Assembly (NCBI RefSeq): GCF_036511935.1
Contig: NZ_AP028878.1
Span: forward strand, 310,001 to 374,000
Direction: 5' to 3'
DNA length: 64,000 bases
DNA from: Marinobacter nanhaiticus D15-8W
GTDB taxonomy: Bacteria; Pseudomonadota; Gammaproteobacteria; Pseudomonadales; Oleiphilaceae
Shown: piece by piece, positions 1-8,957 of the stretch
Layout of the letters: each line of letters begins with the position of its first letter
Numbering within the stretch: the stretch's first letter is position 1
Notes under the pieces: generated by a model
What the model saw: only the letters and a program-made list of their open reading frames with translations
Databases searched by the model: none
What the model was told of the DNA's origin: nothing
Translations under genes and position numbers: made by a program

Positions 1-583
1 CGCCCACACAGCAGCCTTCGATGGCGCCGGCGCGGAAGGCATCCTCCATCTGCACTGGAGACACAGGGACAATCTGCAAGTGGTTGCGTGCGTCAGGTCC
101 CGCGGCTGCGACCCAGTCGCGGAGTTGCAGGTCATGGCTCGACCAGGGGGCCACCGACGCTAGCTGGATTGGTGAGCCGCGGCGCTGGGCGACTTCCACC
201 AGCGCTTTTGCAGAGGCCAGCGGATCATTGGGATCGGCGCCGCACTCCACCAGTTTCGGGTAGAGTGACGACGACACCGTGATGCCGTTGCCGTTACGGC
301 TTAGCACCATGCCCATGGTGATCGGCGTGCGGGGGCGGTCCGTGGCCAGGGACATGGCCATGGGCATGGGCGCCAGCATATGGGCGCCGTCGAGCAGACC
401 GAAGGAAATCTTATCGCGCAGCGATGCCCAGGAGGCTTCGCGAACCAGCTCCACATCCAGGCCTTCGCGAAAGAACAGGCCCAATTCGCGGGCAATAATC
501 AGGGGCGCGCTGTCCAGCAGTGGCACGAAGCCCAACCGGACGGTGAAACCCTTATGCCTGCGAAGCGGTATCGGGTCAGTCAT
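1..583 (-). CDS. nasS: NasS-like nitrate sensor (partial, 3' end outside window)
   Basis: The protein begins MTDPIPLRRHKGFTVRLGF and continues through LLDSAPLIIARELGLFF and LLDGAHMLAPMPMAMSLA, the N-terminal lobe of the CmpA/NrtA/NasS nitrate-binding family. No signal peptide precedes the binding fold, which fits the cytoplasmic sensor NasS rather than the exported transporter subunit NrtA. In this family NasS holds NasT inactive until nitrate or nitrite binds. The ATG at 583 has an AGGA about 12 bases upstream and lies 28 bp after nasT, so the two are probably one transcript. About 194 residues are visible; the C-terminal half runs off the left edge. Identification as a nitrate-binding-type protein is firm; the sensor role rests on the nasT neighbour. 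Confidence 0.85.
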   Translation of the reverse strand, partial: MTDPIPLRRHKGFTVRLGFVPLLDSAPLIIARELGLFFREGLDVELVREASWASLRDKISFGLLDGAHMLAPMPMAMSLATDRPRTPITMGMVLSRNGNGITVSSSLYPKLVECGADPNDPLASAKALVEVAQRRGSPIQLASVAPWSSHDLQLRDWVAAAGPDARNHLQIVPVSPVQMEDAFRAGAIEGCCVG

Positions 584-611
584 GGTCTGGGATGGTCCTC
601 GCTGAGGTCAG

Positions 612-1229
612 TCAGGATGCGCGTCTTATTTTTTCGGCGTCTTTATCGCCGAACATGGCGATGACACGCTCAGCGATCTGGCCGATGCGCTGGCTGTGGT
701 CCATGGCCGCTTTCTGGAGTACCCGGTAGGCCTCATCCTCGTTGCAGCCTTCGCGTTTCATGATCAGGCCCTTGGCGCGGTCGATCAGCTTACGCTCTTC
801 CAGGGCGGTGCGTGTCTGCTCCAGCTCCGTACGCAGCGACTGGAACATCTCGAAACGGGCCACCGCAGTGTCGATAATGCCGCGCACCCGCTTAGGCTGG
901 ATGCCATCCACCACATAGGCGCTGACACCCGCGCGCACGGCCGCCTGGATGGTGTTGCGATCACTCTGCTCCTGGGCAAAGAACACGATCGGGCGTGGCG
1001 CGTGAGCATTCAGCGTGCTCATGTTCTCCAGCGTATCCCGGTCCGGCAGGTCCATATCGATGATGATCATGTCCGGTTCGTCCCGCGCGACGGCGGCGGT
1101 CAGGCCGGTAGCATCTGGACGCTGGCTAATGACTTCATGGCCTTCTTCGACCAGAGCCTTACGCACAACCGCAGCACGATCGGCGTCGTTGTCGATTAAC
1201 AGGATTCTTAGGGGTTGGAAATCAATCAT
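612..1229 (-). CDS. nasT: NasT, ANTAR-domain transcription antiterminator
   Basis: A 205-residue response-regulator-like protein. Residues about 5-125 form a receiver domain (LRILLIDNDADRAAVVRKAL, then MIIIDMDLPD with the phospho-acceptor-type Asp). Residues about 140-195 form an ANTAR RNA-binding domain (ALEERKLIDRAKGLIMKREG, then DEAYRVLQKAAMDHSQ). NasT binds paired hairpins in nas leader RNA and prevents termination; NasS inhibits it when nitrate is absent. It is divergent from nasA, whose leader holds an intrinsic terminator at 1509-1564, so target and regulator are adjacent. The ATG at 1229 gives a normal N-terminus for the family. Confidence 0.95.
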   Translation of the reverse strand: MIDFQPLRILLIDNDADRAAVVRKALVEEGHEVISQRPDATGLTAAVARDEPDMIIIDMDLPDRDTLENMSTLNAHAPRPIVFFAQEQSDRNTIQAAVRAGVSAYVVDGIQPKRVRGIIDTAVARFEMFQSLRTELEQTRTALEERKLIDRAKGLIMKREGCNEDEAYRVLQKAAMDHSQRIGQIAERVIAMFGDKDAEKIRRAS

Positions 1230-1455
1230 GGCAACGTCCTCGGTGTTTCTACCGAAGGCAAAAGCAAAAACTTGACCACTCCGCGCTGCCGTCGGCTAAC
1301 TGGCTGATTCGATGACTTTTTGAATTATATGGCAGTGTCCACTCATGCATCGTGAAGGCCGTAAAACTGCTCAGTCGTGGTTCAAAAATGGGCGCGATGC
1401 ACTGTTTTGGCGTAGCGGGCGTTGGCCCACGGCCCTGTTTCCGCGGACTTACGGC

Positions 1456-1471
1456 TGGCCTTTATATTGCT
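1456..1471 (+). promoter_or_regulatory. Sigma-54-type promoter for nasA
   Basis: TGGCCTTTATATTGCT matches the -24/-12 consensus (TGGCAC-N5-TTGCW): the GG at 1457-1458 and the GC at 1469-1470 are exactly 10 bases apart. Transcription would start near 1482, leaving a leader of about 150 bases before the nasA start. Sigma-54 dependence is usual for nitrogen assimilation genes. No NtrC site was identified, and the assignment is by eye. Confidence 0.55.
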
Positions 1472-1481
1472 TTATCCAATG

Positions 1482-1631
1482 GACGGTACATCTAAGGAAC
1501 CGGCAACGAAGCCCGATCTCCCCTCGCCGACTACGGTCTGCGCTCTGGAGTTCGGGCTTTTTTTATGGCATCTGCCGGGTCAGACGGTTTCACCCCGGGC
1601 ATTGTCCGGGACGAGGACGAGAGAGGCACGT
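1482..1631 (+). promoter_or_regulatory. nasA leader RNA, probable NasT antitermination target
   Basis: The stretch from the predicted sigma-54 start to nasA is non-coding and contains the terminator at 1509-1564. Just before it, CGGC-AACGAA-GCCCG (1501-1515) can fold as a short stem with one bulged C and a six-base loop with A at position 1 and G at position 4, the known signature of ANTAR-target hairpins. Its 3' arm (1511-1515) is part of the terminator's 5' arm, so the two folds exclude each other, as antitermination requires. I could not draw the expected first hairpin with confidence. Confidence 0.5.
1509..1564 (+). terminator. Intrinsic terminator inside the nasA leader (attenuator)
   Basis: AAGCCCGA (1509-1516) pairs with TCGGGCTT (1552-1559), and the inner CTCC (1518-1521) pairs with GGAG (1547-1550). 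The stem runs into a seven-base T tract (1558-1564). It lies upstream of the nasA start, so it can only act as a conditional terminator on the nasA transcript. Confidence 0.85.
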
Positions 1632-4292
1632 GTGAACGACAAGCCCAATAAGGTGTGCAAGACAACCTGCCCCTACTGTGGCGTGGGCTGCGGTGTCGAG
1701 GCCCGCGACGGGGCGCCGGTACTTGGCGACAGGCAGCATCCGGCAAATTTCGGTCGCCTTTGTGTCAAAGGCTCAAGCCTGCATGAGACGCTCGGCGAGA
1801 CCGGGCGCTTGCTCTACCCGAAGATCAACCGCCAGCGGGTGGCGTGGTCGCAGGCGATAAGCGCTGTTGCCGACGCTGTCCGCGCCTCCATCGCACGGTA
1901 TGGTACTGATTCCGTCGCCTTCTACCTGTCCGGCCAACTGCTGACCGAGGACTACTACGTCGCCAACAAGTTGGCCAAAGGCTTTCTGGGAACGCCACAT
2001 GTCGATACCAATTCGCGGCTTTGTATGTCCTCGGCGGTGGCCGCGCATAAACGGGCATTCGGTGCCGACGTGGTGCCGGGGTGTTATGAGGACCTGGAAC
2101 TGGCGGATCTGCTGGTGCTGGTCGGCAGCAATGCTGCGTGGAATCATCCGATCCTTTATCAGCGCATGAAGGACGCCGCACGGGACGGACGCAAGGTGGT
2201 GGTGATCGATCCACGTCAGACCGCAACCAGCGAGCTGGCGGATATTCACTTGAGCCTAAAGCCAGGCTCCGACGCACTGCTGTTCAACGGATTGCTGAGC
2301 TGGTTGGCCTCGCATGACGCGCTGGACCAGGACTACATCGAACGCCATTGTTCCGGTTTCCAGGGCGCGCTCGAAGCTGCGGGCGCCTCGGCGCCGTCGC
2401 TTGAGGCCGTCGCCGAGGGCTGCGATTTAGCGGTGGCGGACGTCGAGCGATTCTTTCGCTGGTTTGCCGAAACCGCCCGCACGGTTACGGTTTTTTCCCA
2501 GGGGGTGAATCAGTCGAGTTCGGGTACCGACAAGGGTAATGCCATCATTAACTGTCACCTGGCGACGGGCCGGGTGGGTAAACCGGGCGCCTCACCCTTT
2601 TCCATCACCGGTCAGCCCAACGCCATGGGCGGACGTGAGGTAGGCGGCCTGGCCAACACGCTCGCGGCGCACATGAATTATGAAACCCCCGGCGATGCCG
2701 AGCGCGTCGCCCATTTCTGGGACTCGCCGGGTTTGGCCAATGGCCCGGGATACAAGGCGGTGGACCTGTTCGATGCGGTGCATCGGGGGCAGATCAAGGT
2801 GCTTTGGATAATGGCGACCAATCCGGCGGTGAGTCTGCCGAATAATGCCAGAGTGCGCGAAGCCCTTGCGCGCTGCCCGACCGTGATCGTCTCCGACTGC
2901 ACTGCGGATACGGACACCGCGGCCTATGCGGACATCCTGTTACCGGCCGCCGGCTGGGGCGAGAAGGACGGTACCGTGACCAATTCCGAGCGTCGGATTT
3001 CCCGGCAGAGACGTTTCCTGCCGCTGGCCGGCGAGGCGCGTCCCGACTGGTGGATCATGAGTAGTGTCGCCCGCGAATTGGGTTATGGCGACGCTTTCGA
3101 TTATAACTGTCCGGCGGATATTTTTCGTGAACATGCGCGCTTGTCTGCCTTCGAGAACACCGCCCGGCCATTCGATCTGGGTGGCTTGAGCGGGCTTAGC
3201 AACGACCAATACGAGTCTTTGGAACCGATTCAGTGGCCGGTCAACGACCGGTTCCCCTCTGGCCGCACACGCATCTTCGATGACGGTCAGTTCGCCACCA
3301 CTGATGGTCGTGCGGGTTTTGTTGCGATACAGCCGCAAGCGCCGGTGACAAAAGCGGACACCGACTATCCTATGATCGTTAACAGCGGCCGCATCCGCGA
3401 CCAGTGGCACACCATGACCCGCACGGGCCGTGCTGCCCGGTTGTGGCAGCACCGGGCGGAGCCATTTATCGACGTGCATCCGAACGACCTGGAAAAACGG
3501 GGACTGAATGCCGGGCAGTTGGGACGCCTGCAGGGGCCGGCGGGTGAGTTTATCGGGCGGATCCAGGCGGTGACGGAACAGCGCGAAGGCGAAGTGTTTA
3601 TCCCGATTCACTGGAACCAGCAGTTTTCCGCCCAGGCCCTGGCATCCGATCTGATGGCAGCGGTCGTGGACCCGGTCTCCGGCCAGCCGGAATCCAAACA
3701 CGGCGTGGCCCGTCTGGAAGCCTTCGAGGCCCGCTGGGAGGCTCGTCTTTTGTGCCGGCCAGGGCATACCGGACTCTGGCAGGCCGATCAGTGGTCCAAG
3801 GTTCCGTTGGACGGCTGTGAGAGCTGGTGGCTGGCGGGTAAAGACGAGGCGGACTGGTCGGACTGGGCCGCGCGCTGGTTGGGTGGAACACCCCAGCTGG
3901 AGATGTCCGACGCAGCGGCCGGTCGTTATCGTGCGGCCCGGTTCCACCAGGGCCGTTTGCTCGCCGTGTTGATTGCCGAGCCGGCCGGCGGCTCGTTGCC
4001 CGATCTTGCCTGGCTGGCCCAGTGCTTTACCCGCGACGAACTGACCGCCGGCGAGCGCCGCGCCATCCTGGCCGGTCGGGATGCGGAACAACCGGATATT
4101 GGACCGGTCGTTTGCAGTTGTTTCCAGGTGGGAGAGAAACAGATCGATGCCGCGATCCGTGACGGCGCCGACTCAGTCGATGCTCTGGGTGCGGCGATGA
4201 AATGCGGGACCAACTGCGGCTCGTGCGTGCCTGAACTAAAGAAGCGAGTGGAACAGGCGCGCATCGACGACCTCGAAGCCGCCGGAAAGTGA
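1632..4292 (+). CDS. nasA: Assimilatory nitrate reductase catalytic subunit
   Basis: An 886-residue molybdopterin oxidoreductase reducing nitrate to nitrite in the cytoplasm. The N-terminus carries the [4Fe-4S] ligands in CPYCGVGC plus an upstream Cys and LCVKG (Cys about residue 44). The middle holds the bis-MGD-binding regions (LSGQLLTEDYYVANKLAKGF, STGTDKGNAI-type motif, PNAMGGREVGG). The last about 60 residues hold a BFD-like [2Fe-2S] domain (VCSCF, then CGTNCGSC). The open frame extends upstream to 1422, but that part contains the leader terminator. I chose the GTG at 1632, which has GAGAGG at 1621-1626 and places the Cys cluster near the N-terminus as in the family. No nirBD genes lie beside it here. 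Confidence 0.95.
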   Translation: MNDKPNKVCKTTCPYCGVGCGVEARDGAPVLGDRQHPANFGRLCVKGSSLHETLGETGRLLYPKINRQRVAWSQAISAVADAVRASIARYGTDSVAFYLSGQLLTEDYYVANKLAKGFLGTPHVDTNSRLCMSSAVAAHKRAFGADVVPGCYEDLELADLLVLVGSNAAWNHPILYQRMKDAARDGRKVVVIDPRQTATSELADIHLSLKPGSDALLFNGLLSWLASHDALDQDYIERHCSGFQGALEAAGASAPSLEAVAEGCDLAVADVERFFRWFAETARTVTVFSQGVNQSSSGTDKGNAIINCHLATGRVGKPGASPFSITGQPNAMGGREVGGLANTLAAHMNYETPGDAERVAHFWDSPGLANGPGYKAVDLFDAVHRGQIKVLWIMATNPAVSLPNNARVREALARCPTVIVSDCTADTDTAAYADILLPAAGWGEKDGTVTNSERRISRQRRFLPLAGEARPDWWIMSSVARELGYGDAFDYNCPADIFREHARLSAFENTARPFDLGGLSGLSNDQYESLEPIQWPVNDRFPSGRTRIFDDGQFATTDGRAGFVAIQPQAPVTKADTDYPMIVNSGRIRDQWHTMTRTGRAARLWQHRAEPFIDVHPNDLEKRGLNAGQLGRLQGPAGEFIGRIQAVTEQREGEVFIPIHWNQQFSAQALASDLMAAVVDPVSGQPESKHGVARLEAFEARWEARLLCRPGHTGLWQADQWSKVPLDGCESWWLAGKDEADWSDWAARWLGGTPQLEMSDAAAGRYRAARFHQGRLLAVLIAEPAGGSLPDLAWLAQCFTRDELTAGERRAILAGRDAEQPDIGPVVCSCFQVGEKQIDAAIRDGADSVDALGAAMKCGTNCGSCVPELKKRVEQARIDDLEAAGK

Positions 4293-4308
4293 TGGTTGGT
4301 GTCGTGTA

Positions 4309-5010
4309 TCAGCGATGACTCATTAAGGACACCGGAACCCGATAACGGGCGCCCCGCCAACGGCCGGTGCCCTGGACGGTACAGGTGCGACGATTGATGC
4401 GAACGATCTCGCCCTCCCGCTGGTGCCGATCACGGCCGAAGCGCACCGCGTCTCCCACAGAAAAAGCCTGCAATTGTTCGCTGACATCATTGAGGTTCAT
4501 GGTGGCCTGGGGCAGTTCGATACCTGACCGTGCACTCCGCTCCATCAGGAAATACCTCACCGCGGCCGCGCCGCCGCTTTCGTGCAGCTCATCGAGAATC
4601 GTGTAGAACGCCGCATTGTGCACGGAGCCATAGCGGCGCTGGCCGCTGATGCTCTGCAGCAAATGGGCGAACTCATGGCAGCAGGTATGGGCCAGCAGGT
4701 TGGCGGTGGACACGTCCCCGTCGAAATAGCCCTTGTGCTGTATTTCCCGGGTCGACAACCAGCCCTGGCTGCTCTGCGCCGAAAACTTGGCTTCCACCAT
4801 ACGCTGACCGAAGGTAATGAGGTGCTGGTGGGTGTTGGGGTCGAACCGGTGATACGTTGCCTGTCCCGAGCCGATCCGACATTTCAGTTCGCTGCGGGCC
4901 GAGCGCTGCCTGACCCACTCCCGTGCCGGCCCCCAGAGAATTGCCTCGGTGGCGTTACACATCAGGCGCGTGGTGTGGCGAATGATCTCTGGCGAGGGAC
5001 TGCTGGCCAT
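4309..5010 (-). CDS. SprT-like zinc metalloprotease domain protein
   Basis: A 233-residue protein with the zinc-binding HExxH motif in CCHEFAHLLQ (near residue 113) and a second basic-aromatic segment GSVHNAAFYTILDELHES that could supply the third ligand. This order is typical of SprT-like proteins (gluzincin-type fold). The C-terminal about 60 residues (SVGDAVRFGRDRHQREGEIVRINRRTC) look like a small beta-rich domain. There is no signal peptide or membrane segment, so it is likely cytoplasmic. It converges on nasA with 16 bp between stops and is unlikely to be part of nitrate metabolism. The substrate is unknown. Confidence 0.65.
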   Translation of the reverse strand: MASSPSPEIIRHTTRLMCNATEAILWGPAREWVRQRSARSELKCRIGSGQATYHRFDPNTHQHLITFGQRMVEAKFSAQSSQGWLSTREIQHKGYFDGDVSTANLLAHTCCHEFAHLLQSISGQRRYGSVHNAAFYTILDELHESGGAAAVRYFLMERSARSGIELPQATMNLNDVSEQLQAFSVGDAVRFGRDRHQREGEIVRINRRTCTVQGTGRWRGARYRVPVSLMSHR

Positions 5011-5397
5011 GCCGGGTTCGGACTCCTCTATGGTTTCGAAAGAATAATGGGGCGTCTGCGCCTGCGCTGCAACCTGACGGTTGAGACTGCAGGTGCCCCT
5101 GGGGATTCGGGCTAGTGATTTGCAGGATCAGCCAAGAATTCGTGTTGTGCCGGACCTAATCCCTGACTAGCTTTAGGTAATCAAGGAGTCGGCAAAAGAT
5201 TCCAAAACGATAAGAAGGTCTGATGAGAGTCCTTTCCTGGCTGCATTTCCAATCGTGGCCTATCACACCAGCGCGCCCCACCGGCCCGCACACAACGGCG
5301 TTGTGATGCGATCCCTCGTGCGCGAGCGGTTTTCGCTCGCCCTGCATGATGTCCGGCTTTCCGGTGTTGGCGTCGACGAAACGGCATGGAGGCAATA
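5011..5397. other. Intergenic region upstream of the molybdenum hydroxylase operon
   Basis: About 390 bases separate two divergently read genes. A perfect 7-bp hairpin, GCGAGCG (5322-5328) with CGCTCGC (5334-5340) and loop GTTTT, lies about 60 bases before the next start; it has no T tract. Small open frames here have no family character or good ribosome site. Promoters for both neighbours must lie here, but I could not place them. Confidence 0.4.
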
Positions 5398-5859
5398 ATG
5401 GCCGTCAGTTTCGAACTCAATGGCAAGCAAGTTTCGGCGGATGTCGATCCGGATACACCCCTGCTGTGGGTGATCCGCGATCATTTCCGGCTCACCGGCA
5501 CCAAGTTTGGCTGTGGCATTGCCCAGTGCGGTGCCTGCACCGTTCACATGAATGGACTAACGCGGCGTTCCTGCGTAACGCCGGTCTCGCAGGTTGATGG
5601 CGGAACGGTGACCACGATTGAAGGATTGGACGGGCGCGAGGCGCAAGCGGTCCAGGATGCCTGGGTTGCACTCGATGTGCCCCAATGCGGATTCTGCCAG
5701 TCCGGCCAGGTGATGTCGGCGGCGGCCCTGCTGCGGGAGATTCCGAATCCGACGGACGAGAACATCGACCAGGCGATGGCCGGCAATATCTGCCGGTGCG
5801 CGACCTACGCCCGCATCCGCAAGGCCATCCACAATGCCGCGGACACGTTGGAGGGTTGA
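5398..5859 (+). CDS. iorA: Isoquinoline 1-oxidoreductase-type [2Fe-2S] subunit
   Basis: A 153-residue small subunit of the xanthine-oxidase family. The plant-ferredoxin-type cluster ligands are Cys39, 44 and 47 (FGCGIAQCGAC) and Cys59. The second cluster uses CGFCQSG and NICRCATY in the C-terminal half. It passes electrons from the Mo site to an external acceptor. An in-frame ATG lies at 5386, but GGAGG (5388-5392) sits between it and the ATG at 5398, so 5398 is the start. The Mo subunit follows after 3 bp and a cytochrome c after that, with no FAD subunit, as in the Ior type. The substrate cannot be told from sequence. Confidence 0.88.
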   Translation: MAVSFELNGKQVSADVDPDTPLLWVIRDHFRLTGTKFGCGIAQCGACTVHMNGLTRRSCVTPVSQVDGGTVTTIEGLDGREAQAVQDAWVALDVPQCGFCQSGQVMSAAALLREIPNPTDENIDQAMAGNICRCATYARIRKAIHNAADTLEG

Positions 5860-5862
5860 TCC

Positions 5863-8085
5863 ATGAACCAGGGTAACGACATCGTCAATCCGGTCGCCGA
5901 TTCCAATCCAGCAGACCAAGCGGCCCATGGCCTGACACGGCGAGGCTTTCTCAAAGGTTCGGCGGCGGTTGCCGCCAGTCTCATGATAGGTGTGCATCTT
6001 CCAGGGCGGGCGAATGCCCAGACCGCGGCGGCCTCCGATGCGGCGCTTTCCCCGAATGCCTTCGTGCGGATCAACCAGGACAGTACCGTCACGGTGATCG
6101 TCAAGCACATCGAGTTTGGTCAGGGGCCGGTAACGGGGCTATCGACTCTGGTCGCCGAAGAACTGGACGCCGATTGGGACCAGATGCGTGCGGAACTGGC
6201 GCCGGCGAATACCGAGAAATACGCTAATAAGCTGTTTGGCCTGCAGGGCACTGGAGGCTCTACGGCTATGGCCAGTTCCTATGAACCCATGCGACAGGCC
6301 GGCGCCGCTGCACGCGCAGTCCTGGTTCAGGCTGCGGCCAATCGCTGGGGCGTGGATGCCAGCGAAATTACCGTCAGTAAGGGAACGATCAGTCATAGCA
6401 CAAGTAACCAGAGTGCCTCTTTCGGCGAGTTGGTCGCTGAGGCTTCGCAGCTTGAAGTGCCGGCGGAGCCAAAACTGAAAAGCCCGGACCAGTTCAACCT
6501 GATCGGCACCCAGGTTCGTAAGCTGGACACCCGCGACAAGACCAACGGCAAGCAGAACTTCACCCTGGATCTTTATCCCGACAACATGGTCGTGGCCACC
6601 ATCCTGCACCCGCCCCAGTTCGGCGCAGCCCTGGCGTCCCTCGATGACAGCAAGGCGCGACAGGTGAAGGGCGTTATCGACGTCAAAGCGGTCCCGGCAG
6701 GAGTCGCTGTCTACGCAGAAGATACCTACGCGGCCCTGAAAGGACGGAAGGCACTCGACGTTAAATGGGATGCGGGCAAGGCCGAAAAGCGCTCCACCAT
6801 CCAAATGGAGCAGGAATACAGTCAGGCCGCTGCCAAACCCGGTCTGGATGCCCGTAAGGAAGGAGACGTGGAGAGCGCCCTGGAGTCAGCCGACCAGATC
6901 ATCGAAGCCGAATACTTCTTCCCCTTTCTCGCCCACGCCCCGATGGAAACACTGGATGCGGTAGTACAGTTCCGCGATGGCAAGGTAACCGCCTGGATGG
7001 GAACGCAAATCCAGACGCTGGACAGGGGCGCGCTGGCCGGTGTCTTCGGGGTCGACCAGAGTAACGTCACGCTATACACCGAGTATGCGGGTGGCAGTTT
7101 CGGTCGGCGTGCCCAGCCAGGTGGCGACTTCGCTAGCGAGGCGGCTCAGGTGACGAAGGCGCTGGGTTCGGACCGGCCGGTGAAGCTCATGTGGACCCGG
7201 GAGAACGATATCCAGGGCGGCCGCTATCGGCCGCTGGCGGTTCACAAGCTGCGCGGTGGTCTGGATAAGGACGGCAATATCGTCGCCTGGGACCAGCAGA
7301 TTGCCGTGCAATCCTTCATGAAGGGAACCGCCTTCGAGGATTTCATGATCAAGGACGGCATCGACGAGAGTGCAGTGGCAGGGTCCAAGGAACTGCCCTA
7401 TGGCATTCCCAACCTGCGCATCGGCCAGCACCTGATGGAGAATGGTGTGCCGACCTTGTGGTGGCGTTCCGTTGAGCACACCCATAACGCCTACGCCAAC
7501 GAAACCTTTCTCGACGAGTTGATCGAACGGTCCGGCAAGGATCCCGTCGAGACGCGGCTCAAGTTGTTGGGCGACAAGCATCCTCGACACCGCGGTGTGC
7601 TGGAGAAGGCTGCCGAGATTGCCGGGGCCGCGGGTTCGGTCCCCGACGGGCGTGCCCGTGGCGTTGCCGTGCACAAGAGCTTTGGCAGCTACGTGGCGCA
7701 AATCGCCGAGGTTTCCGAAGGTGCGAACGGCGAGCCTCGGGTACACCGTATCTGGTGCGCCGTGGATTGTGGCGTACCGGTCAATCCCGATGTCATTCGC
7801 GCCCAGATGGAGGGCGGGATTGGCTACGGCATCGGTGCGGTACTCTACGACGCCATTACCCTGGACCACGAAGGTAAGGTCGAGCAGGCCAACTTCGACC
7901 GCTACCGCTCCCTGCGAATCAACGAAATGCCCGAGGTGGAAGTTGCGGTGATTCCGTCCACCGAACCACCCACGGGTGTGGGCGAACCCGGTACGCCGCC
8001 GTCAGGGCCGGCCATTGCCAACGCTTGGCGCCGACTGACAGGGAAAAGTGTTCACCGGCTACCGCTTGTGCCGTTTACAGCGTAA
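5863..8085 (+). CDS. iorB: Isoquinoline 1-oxidoreductase-type molybdopterin subunit, Tat-exported
   Basis: A 740-residue large subunit of the single-chain-Mo-subunit (IorB/aldehyde dehydrogenase) group. Residues about 25-55 ([20 protein letters not shown]) form a twin-arginine signal, so the folded enzyme is carried to the periplasm with its small subunit. Conserved cofactor segments include [42 protein letters not shown] and [18 protein letters not shown], and the C-terminal [17 protein letters not shown] holds the catalytic Glu. It lies 3 bp after the small subunit and its stop overlaps the ribosome site of the cytochrome. It hydroxylates an N-heterocycle or aldehyde; which one is unknown. 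Confidence 0.88.
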   Translation: MNQGNDIVNPVADSNPADQAAHGLTRRGFLKGSAAVAASLMIGVHLPGRANAQTAAASDAALSPNAFVRINQDSTVTVIVKHIEFGQGPVTGLSTLVAEELDADWDQMRAELAPANTEKYANKLFGLQGTGGSTAMASSYEPMRQAGAAARAVLVQAAANRWGVDASEITVSKGTISHSTSNQSASFGELVAEASQLEVPAEPKLKSPDQFNLIGTQVRKLDTRDKTNGKQNFTLDLYPDNMVVATILHPPQFGAALASLDDSKARQVKGVIDVKAVPAGVAVYAEDTYAALKGRKALDVKWDAGKAEKRSTIQMEQEYSQAAAKPGLDARKEGDVESALESADQIIEAEYFFPFLAHAPMETLDAVVQFRDGKVTAWMGTQIQTLDRGALAGVFGVDQSNVTLYTEYAGGSFGRRAQPGGDFASEAAQVTKALGSDRPVKLMWTRENDIQGGRYRPLAVHKLRGGLDKDGNIVAWDQQIAVQSFMKGTAFEDFMIKDGIDESAVAGSKELPYGIPNLRIGQHLMENGVPTLWWRSVEHTHNAYANETFLDELIERSGKDPVETRLKLLGDKHPRHRGVLEKAAEIAGAAGSVPDGRARGVAVHKSFGSYVAQIAEVSEGANGEPRVHRIWCAVDCGVPVNPDVIRAQMEGGIGYGIGAVLYDAITLDHEGKVEQANFDRYRSLRINEMPEVEVAVIPSTEPPTGVGEPGTPPSGPAIANAWRRLTGKSVHRLPLVPFTA

Positions 8086-8096
8086 GGAGACGACCC

Positions 8097-8732
8097 GTGC
8101 AACGACTGACTCTATCCATAGTGAGCGCTGTGTTGGCAGCCGCTACCGTGACCTTCAGTGTGGGTGTGGCCATCGCAGCCAATGAACCGGATGCGGCCAC
8201 GACGCTACAGAAGCCGGAAGCCTTTGAGTCGATCCAGGACGAGCGCGAGCGCTCCGTCGCGCTGTTCAACGAAATGGGAAAAGTCCTGACCCACCCCCGC
8301 TGCGTTGCCTGCCACCCGGCCGGGGATAGCCCCCTACAGGGTATGGCACTGCAAAAACACGAACCGCCGGTCGTCCGTGGCCAGGGCGGCATGGGCGCTC
8401 CTGGCATGCGCTGCATGACATGCCATGGCCAGGAAAACGTGGCATTCAGCAGCGGCGAGGGCTCGATTCCCGGCCATCCCCGCTGGCACCTGGCTCCACG
8501 GGAACAGGCCTGGGAAGGCAAGAGCCTTGCCTCCATCTGTGAGCAGCTCAAGGATCAGGAGCGCAGCCATAAGACACTTGAGGAATTGCAGAAGCACAAT
8601 GCCAGCGACACGCTGGTAGGCTGGGGGTGGAACCCTGGCGAAGGGCGTATTCCGGTGCCGGGCACGCAGGAGATCTTTGGAAACCTGACCCGGGCCTGGA
8701 TCGATACGGGGGCCGCTTGCCCCGAAGGGTGA
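8097..8732 (+). CDS. Diheme c-type cytochrome, partner of the Mo hydroxylase
   Basis: A 211-residue exported protein. The N-terminus [20 protein letters not shown] followed by AIAANEP is a cleavable signal peptide. Two CxxCH haem motifs are present: CVACH (about residue 63) and CMTCH (about residue 104). The GTG at 8097 is preceded by TAAGGAGA (8083-8090), which includes the stop codon of the Mo subunit, so the genes are translationally close. The position makes it the likely periplasmic electron acceptor replacing the FAD subunit of cytosolic relatives. No axial Met ligand was assigned. Confidence 0.85.
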   Translation: MQRLTLSIVSAVLAAATVTFSVGVAIAANEPDAATTLQKPEAFESIQDERERSVALFNEMGKVLTHPRCVACHPAGDSPLQGMALQKHEPPVVRGQGGMGAPGMRCMTCHGQENVAFSSGEGSIPGHPRWHLAPREQAWEGKSLASICEQLKDQERSHKTLEELQKHNASDTLVGWGWNPGEGRIPVPGTQEIFGNLTRAWIDTGAACPEG

Positions 8733-8751
8733 GCGCTTCACGGAGTTGCTG

Positions 8752-8776
8752 AAAGGCCAGTACTCGGAGGCCTTTT
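8752..8776 (+). terminator. Terminator of the molybdenum hydroxylase operon
   Basis: AAAGGCC (8752-8758) pairs with GGCCTTT (8769-8775) around a 10-base loop, ending in TTTT, 19 bases after the cytochrome stop codon. Confidence 0.65.
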
Positions 8777-8867
8777 AAAAGCTTATTGTTGTTGGTTCTG
8801 TCTGGTCTGCAGGAGAGTCCGGTTTAAGCCACGGTAGTGTTTCCTCGTCATAACCACGACTCACCGT

Positions 8868-8897
8868 AAAAAAATGCCCGGCGGACACCGGGCATTT
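8868..8897 (-). terminator. Terminator of the GH16 glucanase gene
   Basis: AAATGCCCGG (8872-8881) and CCGGGCATTT (8888-8897) form a perfect 10-bp stem with a six-base loop. On the minus strand it is followed by a seven-base T tract (8874-8868), 60 bases after the glucanase stop. Confidence 0.85.
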
Positions 8898-8957
8898 CCT
8901 TATCTAAAGATGCGCCACCAACGCAGGTTGGCCTTCGCATCCGTTAACGGCCATGGG

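Noticed and set aside
1422..1631. N-terminal extension of nasA by 70 codons
   Set aside because: The stretch contains the predicted promoter and a strong intrinsic terminator, and the residues are unlike any nitrate reductase; GTG 1632 has a good ribosome site.
2940..4091. 383-codon open frame opposite nasA
   Set aside because: Antisense shadow of a GC-rich gene, with no family character.
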